DNA of 64,000 nucleotides. It comes from Ostrinia nubilalis (taxonomy: Eukaryota > Arthropoda > Insecta > Lepidoptera > Crambidae). Below the pieces are notes generated by a model. That model had not been told where the DNA came from. It ran no database searches and saw nothing but the letters and a program-made list of their open reading frames with translations. The number at the start of each line of letters is the position of its first letter. Position 1 is the stretch's first letter. Where the stretch lies: positions 8,762,001 through 8,826,000 of the forward strand of contig NC_087109.1 of the NCBI RefSeq assembly GCF_963855985.1, read 5' to 3'. Below, one piece after another: positions 56,801-64,000 of the stretch. A program made the position numbers and the translations under genes.

Positions 56801-59800
56801 GCCCGCAGTGAGTGTGCGAGCGCGACAGCAACATAATTACGTGCGAGCGACAAGGCTTTAGAAACAACTAGAACTAGAATTGGAACTCACCAGTCGTCCG
56901 CTCTGCAGCACGAGCGGCGCGCGCGCGGCCACGAACGCGCAGACGAGGCGCACGAGCGGGCGAACGTTCGCCGAGCGCTCCCACAGCGGCGGCGCGAGCA
57001 GGCACGGCAGCAGCGCGCCGTACGCGTCGCTGTCACCGCCGCCGCGAGCACCGCCCGCGCCGCGAAGCTCCAGTAATAGGGATAGCATTTGGAAAACGTA
57101 TGGCATGAATTCTGCGGACAAACATCATTTTATCATTTTAGAATAAGAAATATTTATCTATACTTATAATAAATCTGTAGAGAGGTCAATTCTGTACATG
57201 AAATATATTTTCAAAATAACTATCAGGGGGTGATGATTAGTGATCGATACTGATGCCAAAAATGCAATCAGTAAAAATTTTGTCTGTCTGTCTGTATGTT
57301 ACTTATAGAAACAAAAACTACTAGACGGATTTTAACGAAACTTGGTACAATTATTCTTCATACTCCTGGGCAGGTTATAGTATACTTAGGAATTCCCACG
57401 GGAAAGGGAATAAGCGGGAAAATTATTTTGTATGAAAAATCTTAACCGCTTAAATTAGACGCTTGGAATTTGGCATGCAGGTACCTTAGTAAACTTAAAG
57501 CTTAGTTACAACAGGATATTGCAAAATTCCCACGGGAACGGGAGTTAACGGGAAAAAAAATTTGTATGAAAAAATCTAAACCGCGTAAGATAGATGAAGG
57601 GGGTAAAACGAGATCTACGCGTACGAAGTCGCGGGCGGCCGCTAGTATTTACCTATAATATAAAAATGAATCGCAAAATGTGTTGGTAAGCGCATAACTC
57701 AAAAACGCCTGGACCAATTTTTTTTAAATGTTCGTTGAAGTCCAAGGATGGTTTTTACGGCGAGAAAAGTTCGAATAATTTCCTCTAATGGGGTAAAACG
57801 AGGTCCACGCGTACGAAGTCGCAGGCGGCCGCTAGTAAATATTATACGTGTTAAAAATGGTATGAAGATGTAGATTTTTACAAAGTTCTTATGTTTAACC
57901 TTTTAAAAATAGCATGCAAATCTGTCTATGATTAAATCGAGGTTTAACCTTAGTTTCTATTATAGGACCAGGATAATTTATCAGACGTAAATGGAAGACA
58001 GTACACATTTATCACACTTTTTTGGATTACATACTTTTGGCATTTTGCATTGAATATGTTTAGCCTGATGTGCAGTCGACTGTACTTTACATGATTGTAC
58101 TTTGTATGAACTTTATGACTTAATAAATAAAAATGTAATTGTAAAAACCTATCAAAAAGTCTAGTACCACATAGAACTCAACTTTTACAATACACACACT
58201 CACCTTGCACATCGTTCTGTAGTATCTCCTGGAAGATCGGGAACAGAGCGTCTTCGAAGGCCGAGATAGCGTTGGGGTTCGATTTTGTCACCAACCTAGA
58301 AATAGAATTAGCATTAAAGCTCGGTCTGTGAGCACGTAGAATTTTGTCCAATGACCCCAAGCTACCCATCCTTATCGCTCGCGCGTAATTATATTGCTGT
58401 CGCGCCTGTGCGACGGGCGCCCTCAGTGAGTGTGCGAGCGCGACAGCAACAAATTTTAGAAATTTATACAAAAAAAATAAATACCATAAGTGGTTATGCC
58501 ATTGATATGAATGAAGCCACAATAGCCGAACGATGAAGGGGTCGGACTGGCCCTGGTTCGGTCCCTGCGGGTGGGCTCACCACAGCGACTATTGTGGTGA
58601 GCCCACTCGTGACACAAGCATATTTAGCTGAGGAGCTAACGGGACTATTAGTAATTTGTGCAATACAAATTACTAATAATCTTTTTTAAAAAATAAAAAA
58701 TAAGATATGATGATGATTGTCCTTATTCTATAAGCAATAAGGTGTACTCACGCGACAGCCAGCGACAACGTTTCAAACAGATAGTGGTTGAAGTGCGGCT
58801 TGCTGGGGTTTTTCGCGACGACTGATAACATATGCGCGAGTTTTGGCAGCGCTGAGCCCAGGTAGGGCAGCGCCGCGTCTTGCAAGCAGGACAGTGTGCG
58901 CAGGATTGCTGAAAAAACATCATCACATGTAAAATAAACTCTATTTATTTATATTAACCGGCAGACAGTGGTGACTGAGTTTGTTGCGGCGTTTTTTCTC
59001 AGCACTTGCCAAATAAATGTTGGTCTCGAAGCGCTGGTAGGGTAAAAAGATTATGAGACATGTAGAGGCTCCTTAAGAGCAAAATGACGATTTGTAAGAA
59101 CTATTTATTAGTCTAAACAAATAAAGAAATTTTGAGTTTGACTTTGACTCATTTTTGCCTATTTAAAAAAAATATCGTATCTGGGGGCACGGCAGTGCCC
59201 CCGCCAAGTCGAGCGCGAATCAAACACTGCCGTACCATCCTTTACTGGAACCATTTCTCCGCATTTTCAGGCCCCTATTTGAGAACCTCTGGATAAGACC
59301 AGAACACAGAAATTTTCGTCATCTAGTAAGCTATAATCGCATACTTAAAATCCAAAATTTCAAGTCTGTAGGTCATTTAGTTCCGAAGTTAAGCGAAAGC
59401 AAAGTTTCGCATTTACGACACTCACTCACTCACTCACTGATGATCATCAAAATAGAACTAGTACTTCCCATAAACTCAGAGAGCTGAAATTTGGTACAGA
59501 GTTAGGGTTTAATGGCCACATAAAGGGAAAACTATAAAAACTAGGAAAATCGAAGATCTGGAGTAACACCATATTCATAATCAATACTACTCCGGCACCG
59601 TGGTGTTCGCCTGTATCGCTCACCGCTAGATGGCGCTAGCACTAGCAAGCGGTGTCCAGATTTTTTTCCTTTCTAGAGAAAGTCGTCGATTAAGTTGAAT
59701 GTTGTGTAATTTGCATTTGGTTGATTTCGTTTATTATATTGTAAGTTTCGCTAAGGTTATGTTATTAAAACAATTCTGATTCGTTGTCCATTTTAAAGGT

Positions 59801-62800
59801 CGTTGAGTTTATTTGTGTTTAATATCGTAAAAAATGTCGATAAAACGACGACGTTAAATAATTTTGCCACGTTCTACAAAAAGAAGTGAAATCCCACCAA
59901 AAACATTCTGTAAAAAACTAGCCAAGTCTCGATGGAGCTGCTTGTTTATCTCTAAAAAGTAATGAAATCTAGACAAAGTCGTGCCAAGTCTATGGTTCCT
60001 TACTGCGATTTCTTTATTATTATAGTTAATGTTGTGTGACTTGGCCGTTGAACAATCTTTATTAACATAATCATACATAAGTATTATAAATACGCAGCTT
60101 TACTAAACCTACAATTGACTGGTTATTGTTGAATCAACGTTTTCCAAGTGGCAATTTTCCATCGTCAATGGGTAGCGGTTCTGGCGACAGATTGGTGCAA
60201 TGGTGTCATGGAGCACCTGGTTTTGTCACCCTTCAACGGCCAAGTCAGACAATATAAGTCAGTGCGAATAATTGGAAAAGCGTGTTATTTATTTCTCCTA
60301 TTCCCAATATACAACATACTTTATTCAAGATTTCAAAACCATTTCAAATCCATGGTCCTTTGTTTTATTATTAACTAGCTGACCCGGCGAACTCCGTTCC
60401 GCCTTAAAGGCAATAAATAAGCCATCGTAATTTTTCCTTATTTGCTCAGCGTTCAGACCTACCCTGGACTACGACAAACATTTTAAAACCAAAATCAGCT
60501 CAATCGGTCCAGCCGTTCTCGAGTTTTAATCAGACTAACGAACAGCAATTCATTTTTATTTATATACATAGATAGATACTGGTAGGCTGAATAAAGCTAT
60601 AATAACTATTATCTGCCATAATAATCCTTCCGCTGTAAGCAATAAGGGCTGTAGCGCTTGCAGTTGTTTAAGTTGCTGATAAAAGTTCAGTTCAGTTATC
60701 CTGTCATAATAAACCTTATGATGTTGATAATAAAGACCACTCACCCTTCATAACATACTCGTTGTGCCGCGCGGGGTCGCTGCCGTCGCCGAGCGAAGCG
60801 AACAGTCCTTCAAGCAACGCCGGCGCGTGCGGTAGTAGCGCCGCGTTGGATATCATTCCACCCGCGATTAGTTTCTCTACCGCGCACGCGGCGTATGTGC
60901 AAACTACCCCACGGGCGCTCACGTGGGCTACCTGCGAATTTAAGGTTAAATTTACCAATAATCCACCCACAAGGAGGACAGATAACCTCAAAGGTTGCAA
61001 GAAGGAGCTGGATGCAAGCCGCATTTAAGGTTAAATTAACCAATAATCTATCCATAAGGAGGACAAATGACCTTAAAGGTTGCTAAAAAGCGCTGAATGT
61101 AGCGACCAACCGGAGTATCTGGAAATCATTGGGGGAGGCCTATGTTCAGCAGTGGATGTCCTGTAGCTGAAATGATAATGAACCAATCATTCCAAAAGGT
61201 AAGTTCTAAGAACAAGATTTCTAGCTCTTCGCTAGGTAGCGCGCCGATATGAAATCATATCGAAGCATTTTATCAACGTATTCACAAAGTTCACAAACAT
61301 TACTACGAGGTCTCACAGTGCGCATGGACGCACAGGGTGACACACAAACCAATCACAGAGCTCTATCCAACGCTGTGCGTTCGATTTGCTGCTTCACTTA
61401 AGCAAGCATCGTTTGTGAATACGGGTGTAAGTCTCTGTCACTTGACATGGCAAGCGGAGTATGTACTATTCTGATTTTCTGTTGGAGGAAAAAAATATGT
61501 GAAATAGTATTTGAATGAAGAATGTTCACTAATTTTGTTTTTTAGCTTTCTGTATTCTGTGTTAAAAATAAAAAATACACGTGAAAGAATTATTTCGATA
61601 CGTCAATTAGTTTCCAAGATATTGAATTTTAAAAGTGCGGGCGGCGGCCGGCCCGCCATTTTATGCGCGTGACGTCATATTACAGTGACTGGCTCATATT
61701 TGTATGGGTGGAATCATGCAAGCTGAATTAAGACCCACTTCCAGGCAACCGATTAAGCTGAAATTTCGCAAACACATGTGATTTGGATGACCATGCAATA
61801 TTATGATGACATGGAGCTGATCTGATGATGGAGCTGGAAGGTGGCCATAGGAACTCTATAATAAAACGACTTAAATCCATCGAGTTTGGGTTCGTTCGTT
61901 TTGTATTGACGAGTACTTTAATTCTATATAGTAATCAGGGTCTAATGATGGAGCTGGAAGGTAATTCGCAATAAAACGACACAATCGCATCAAGTTTGGA
62001 TTTGGTTCAATTTTAATTTCTGTGATGGGTCTGGGTGTTAACATGTATAATAAGTTTGTATTTACAAAAAAAAATGTATTTAAGTATGTTTATATCCGTT
62101 TTCTAGTGAGCGGATACTGTGAATGTACGTCACGCGGGGTCACGTGACCGTCGGCGGCACTCAATATTTAAGCGAACTTTGAATGCCTATAAAATCATAA
62201 CTACTGGGTATTTTTAAATGAAATAAAAACTAATGTATTTGTAAATGTAAAAGCCTAACTGTAACATAGGTTTCAAGTGATTTTGCATACCTAGTAACAT
62301 TCTCAATTATGAGCGGGCCAAAAGTGGCTTCAAATGGTTCGTGTTATATTACACACGGTGCAACTTGGCTTGGCACGCTACCGCGTGTCTGGATAAACAA
62401 TAAATAAACTGCATAGTTAAAATTTACTTACCATAAGAGGTAGAGCGTTGACCAGCAACTCTTTGGGCAGGAGAGTTCGGAACGTCATGAGGAATTTGAG
62501 GGCGTCTGCTTTTAGTACGGGCAACTCGTCCACTGAAATAAATACGATACATTTTATTAAACTGCGACACTTAAGAAAAATAATTAAGGAAGGCTAAAAA
62601 TTATTACGAGAGAGACAGAAAGAGAGAGAGAGAAAGGTGTTAGATGCGGAGCTCGATGTGACGAATAATGATACGGTCGTCAACAATGTGTAATTTAGCT
62701 TGTCTCCGAGTCGAGTATCGTTTCGTTTACATTCGTCAGTGATCGGTACTGTGCCGATGCGATAGGGCTGGCTGCTACATGAAGCTACTGTGTCGCCATC

Positions 62801-63577
62801 TAGCGCGCCACACGCGTTTTTTTTTTCTTCTTTCCATAACGAATTTTTTTTAAATGGGTGAAGAATACGCGCGCTTCCGTCACTCACTACTCTCTTGTGA
62901 ATCTTGGAGATGAACATTGAACAGGCTTGGTTACGGATAGGCGGTGTAATAATAAAACAGTGCACATCACGTTGTCTCTAGCACTCACACTGGTTATGGG
63001 TGACGTCACACAGAGGCAGGCATAGCGTTGTTTGTAATAAGTAATAATATATTGGCGAGTGAGCATTTCTGTTTCAAAAATTACTTATGGCCTCGCCTGC
63101 CATGAGTTTTGCGTCGAGTATATAGTCTGGTCTGCGAGCATGTAGAATTTTGTCCAATGACCCCTAGCTACCCATCCTTATCGCTCGCGCGTAATTATGT
63201 TGCTATCGCGCTCGCACACTCACTGCGGGCGCCCGTCGCACAGTCGCGACAGCAATATAATTACGCGCGAGCGATAAGGATGGGTAGCTAGGGGTCATTG
63301 GACAAAATTCTACGTGCTCACAGACCGGGCTTTAGATAGATACATGGCGGTGTCCTAGAGCGTTAGTGGACGCGTGTAGTAACTCACCATTGGGTCTCTG
63401 CAACTCTGGCATTGCGTGCGTAGCAGCAAACTGCGCTAAGTCGACCAGCGGCGAAGCGCGCGTCACGCCACTAGCTTGAGTGCTGCCGCGCGATGCCAGT
63501 GACGTCACTAAATACATGGCGGTGTCTTTGCCACGCCACGCTGATGCACCGCACTCTTCATACTTGGCTAGCATTAG
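50846..63577 (-). CDS. CSE1L: Exportin-2 (CSE1L/CAS), C-terminal 11 exons, 5' part outside window
   Basis: Minus-strand exons: 63388-63577, 62432-62532, 60745-60931, 58752-58908, 58204-58295, 56891-57111, 55886-55983, 55257-55424, 53858-54020, 51445-51589, 50846-51000. Phases match at every join, giving 558 codons ending …YSVHIC. It aligns along the C-terminal ~57% of the animal CAS protein (about 970 aa). Recognised stretches: DTAMYLVTSLASR; KNPSKPHFNHYLFET; FQEILQNDVQEFMPYVFQ; GVFQKLIASKTNDHEGFYL; LFQRLASSKTTKYV; LPDLQKVSG; LFELPTDES…HFIEVDDTPGYQ. CAS is the HEAT-repeat, RanGTP-dependent receptor that carries importin-alpha back to the cytoplasm. The 56891-57111 exon holds a GGARGGGD insertion. 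Introns carry many MITEs and LINE ends, and one exon end is amplified nearby (52672-53062). Confidence 0.93.
51640..52050 (+). pseudogene. LINE 3' coding end (136 codons open), exportin-2 intron
   Basis: Plus-oriented copy of subfamily A, antisense to exportin-2. Open from [20 protein letters not shown] to FVQQWTSFG and its stop, including the Trp codon that is nonsense in the 33507-35204 copy. Truncated before the catalytic RT motifs. Confidence 0.85.
52059..52290. repeat. Dispersed retroposon end (R230), copy 1
   Basis: ACAGCCCTTTAAGACACTGC…CTCCACTATAGTGGAGG…CTAAGTCGCCTCCTACGACA…GTCACCACACGGC. The inverted copy is at 54822-55075. Probably the 3' end of another LINE. The CTCCACTATAGTGGAG word is a perfect palindrome in both. 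Confidence 0.75.
52672..53062. repeat. 44-bp minisatellite made of an exportin-2 exon end plus its donor
   Basis: About eight units of 44 bp. Read on the minus strand, each contains CCGCGGCTCGTGCAG followed by GTCAGTTGGATAGACAAGGA, which is the end of the exon at 53858-54020 (…CCGCGACTCATGCAG) with its splice donor and following intron. Six units keep the exact CAG/GTCAGT junction. The outer units also keep longer exon pieces (near 52650-52670 and 53020-53060). Confidence 0.9.
53066..53405 (+). repeat. Mosaic of LINE and SINE-like fragments
   Basis: 53070-53130 and 53335-53405 match the subfamily A LINE 3' end (GATGGCCGTTGAG…TTCTCGAGTGGC; GGACTGATTGTTGTGGAAAT). Between them is the inverted third copy of the SINE-like repeat of 7640 (53163-53280). 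The mosaic separates the minisatellite from the real exon. Confidence 0.65.
53465..53845. repeat. Minisatellite CTTGAACTTGCCTTTT
   Basis: About 18-20 degenerate units of GCTTGAACTTGCCTTTTNT with length variation from 17 to 30 bases. Directly beside the exon donor at 53857; on the minus strand it gives an A/G-rich tract. Confidence 0.85.
54032..54561. mobile_element. Palindromic MITE, copy 3 (at exportin-2 splice acceptor)
   Basis: About 530 bp, same termini as the copies at 299 and 18018. It lies in an intron of the minus-strand exportin-2 gene, only 11 bases from the exon that begins at 54020. The remaining native sequence before that exon, on the minus strand, is TTTACTTGCAG. Any branch point and most of the pyrimidine tract must therefore come from the MITE. 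Flanks are GTAAA and TTTAC. Confidence 0.9.
54562..54821. other. Exportin-2 intron, unassigned
   Basis: No gene or repeat recognised; a 77-codon plus frame has no family features. Confidence 0.4.
54822..55075. repeat. Dispersed retroposon end (R230), copy 2 (inverted)
   Basis: GCCGTGTGGTGACGGCAGAG through CCTCCACTATAGTGGAGGAG to GGGCTGTTGATGATTGATGA. Same family as 52059-52290, both in exportin-2 introns. Confidence 0.75.
55655..55822 (+). mobile_element. LINE 3' end, subfamily A, exportin-2 intron
   Basis: GTGGCCACCAGGGGCTGGAA through CAGCAGTGGACGTCATATAG to CTGAAAC. Antisense to exportin-2, close in sequence to 51640-52050. Confidence 0.8.
56265..56465 (+). mobile_element. LINE 3' end, (ATG)n subfamily, exportin-2 intron
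   Basis: GGGGCAGCAAGGTTCTGGAG through GTGGACGTCCTATGGCTGAA to an ATGATGATGATGA tail. Antisense to exportin-2. Confidence 0.8.
56540..57840. repeat. Cluster of GTCGCAGGCGGCCGCTAG-ended repeats
   Basis: Three places (about 56540-56690, 57150-57640, 57655-57835) end with a GTAAAACG…CCACGCGTACGAAGTCGC…GGCGGCCGCTAG block. The middle one has internal direct repeats (CCCACGGGAA). Dispersed insect repeat of SINE or Helitron-like type. The exportin-2 exon 56891-57111 lies between the first and second. Confidence 0.65.
56697..56855. mobile_element. P210 MITE, right end truncated, exportin-2 intron
   Basis: CTAAAGCCTGGTCCATGAGC through the centre GCGCGCCCGCAGTGAGTGTG to GTGCGAGCGACAAGGCTTTAG. The distal part of the right arm is deleted. 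It ends 36 bases from the exon at 56891-57111. Confidence 0.8.
58317..58448. mobile_element. P210 MITE, left arm, exportin-2 intron
   Basis: AAGCTCGGTCTGTGAGCACG through CGCCCTCAGTGAGTGTGCGA, then it breaks off at GACAGCAAC. It lies 22 bases upstream of the minus-strand exon 58204-58295. Confidence 0.8.
58975..59155. repeat. Dispersed retroposon end, copy 2
   Basis: TTTTTTCTCAGCACTTGCCA…AGGCTCCTTAAGAGCAAAAT…TTTGACTTTGAC. Inverted relative to 31165-31258. Confidence 0.65.
59160..60735. other. Exportin-2 intron, repeats and unassigned DNA
   Basis: A CACTCACTCACTCACTGATGATCATCA repeat-like segment lies near 59420-59560 and a CTAGCTGACCCGGCGAACTC… repeat at 60375-60580, both typical dispersed insect repeats. 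The remainder is not recognised. Confidence 0.45.
60940..61172 (+). mobile_element. LINE 3' end, (ATG)n subfamily, with internal duplication
   Basis: A segment AAGGTTAAATTTACCAATAA with …CCACAAGGAGGACAGATAAC occurs twice (60941-61015 and 61023-61085), then AAATCATTGGGGGAGGCCTA and CAGTGGATGTCCTGTAGCTG follow. It starts nine bases from the exon at 60745-60931, abutting its acceptor. Confidence 0.7.
61180..62430. other. Exportin-2 intron, no gene
   Basis: A locally repeated ATGATGGAGCTGGAAGGT word (61825 and 61945) is the only structure noticed. Confidence 0.4.
63125..63335. mobile_element. P210 MITE, complete, exportin-2 intron
   Basis: Both arms are present, with GTAGAATTTTGTCCAATGAC and its inversion and centre CTCGCACACTCACTGCGGGC. 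It ends about 50 bases from the exon at 63388. Confidence 0.85.
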
Positions 63578-64000
63578 CTGGAAAAATGGAGTTACAACGT
63601 TTTAGTAAATCAGTACGAACTCATTTTGTTTTTATTTATTTATTTATTTGTACATTAAGTGTCACATAATATGGTAGAACAGAGCACATTCACTAGATTT
63701 GAACTAGCATGTAAACATAGTTTTATACAAGTAAATTTTATATAATTTAGTTATCATCCCCATTTTGAATATTATTAATGTGAAACAATTATGACCGCTG
63801 CCTCGAATTTTGCGTGCAACGGGGCGGGCGGGGTGCCAAATTCAACTGTATGGGGATGAAACGGGGATCCAAAGTTTAATCCTTTATCTATAGGGTTTTC
63901 CAATAAAAGGTGTCATTTTGATATTCAAAGAAAAATATATTTTTTTACTATATGTATAAATGATCGGATGTTTAGTAACTTTGCGTTTATGGTTATGAAA
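63578..64000. other. Exportin-2 intron, window end
   Basis: AT-rich intron with a short TTTATTTATTTATTTATTTG run. The next upstream exon lies outside the window. Confidence 0.5.

Overview
The window reads as insect nuclear DNA, most probably from a moth or butterfly. The evidence is intron-rich genes with short exons, AT-rich introns, and dense 3'-truncated LINEs with (ATG)n or (GAAT)n tails, together with many TIR/MITE elements and the dispersed repeats common in Lepidoptera. The species is not identifiable by eye. No bacterial system, CRISPR array or convincing tRNA or rRNA gene was found.

Layout. (1) 1-1868: a long fold-back repeat with a mariner transposase remnant at its loop and a palindromic MITE nested in one arm. 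(2) 2193-9209, minus: an eight-exon Aa_trans amino-acid transporter whose joined exons give 517 aa, with a probable solo LTR and several LINE 3' ends in its introns. (3) 11.4-14.25 kb, plus: a TAP26/CCDC59 (Fyv7-like) ribosome-biogenesis gene with a single coding exon. (4) 14.3-22.8 kb: intergenic DNA with a perfect 24-bp hairpin and a TIR-bounded element carrying a LINE RNase H, itself split by the same MITE. (5) 30106-45010, plus: ornithine decarboxylase (ODC), nine coding exons, 447 aa, all recognised catalytic residues present; its untranslated 5' exons may begin near 22.85 kb. (6) About 47.0-47.5 kb: a GC-rich promoter-like block with a first-exon-like splice donor and no assignable gene. 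(7) 50846-63577, minus: the C-terminal 558 codons of exportin-2 (CSE1L/CAS), 11 exons, with the 5' part beyond the window.

The three reconstructed multi-exon genes have reading frames that match across every junction. ODC makes putrescine in the cytosol. Exportin-2 recycles importin-alpha from the nucleus. TAP26 belongs to ribosome assembly. The transporter moves amino acids across a membrane. I see nothing tying them into one pathway.

The most unusual signal is repeated duplication of the 3' part of coding exons together with the 5' splice site. In ODC, exons 1, 3 (three copies), 6 and 8 have such extra copies and intron 5 has an exon-5-like minisatellite. In exportin-2, one exon end plus its donor is amplified into about eight 44-bp units. 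In several cases LINE 3' ends of one family lie between or beside the copies, so I suggest long target-site duplications made by LINE insertion. Other notable items are a P-superfamily-like MITE with a THAP first exon and an 8-bp TSD, three copies of a 530-bp palindrome that insert at AAATT(T/A) with no visible target duplication, and a strong palindrome in the putative ODC 5' UTR.
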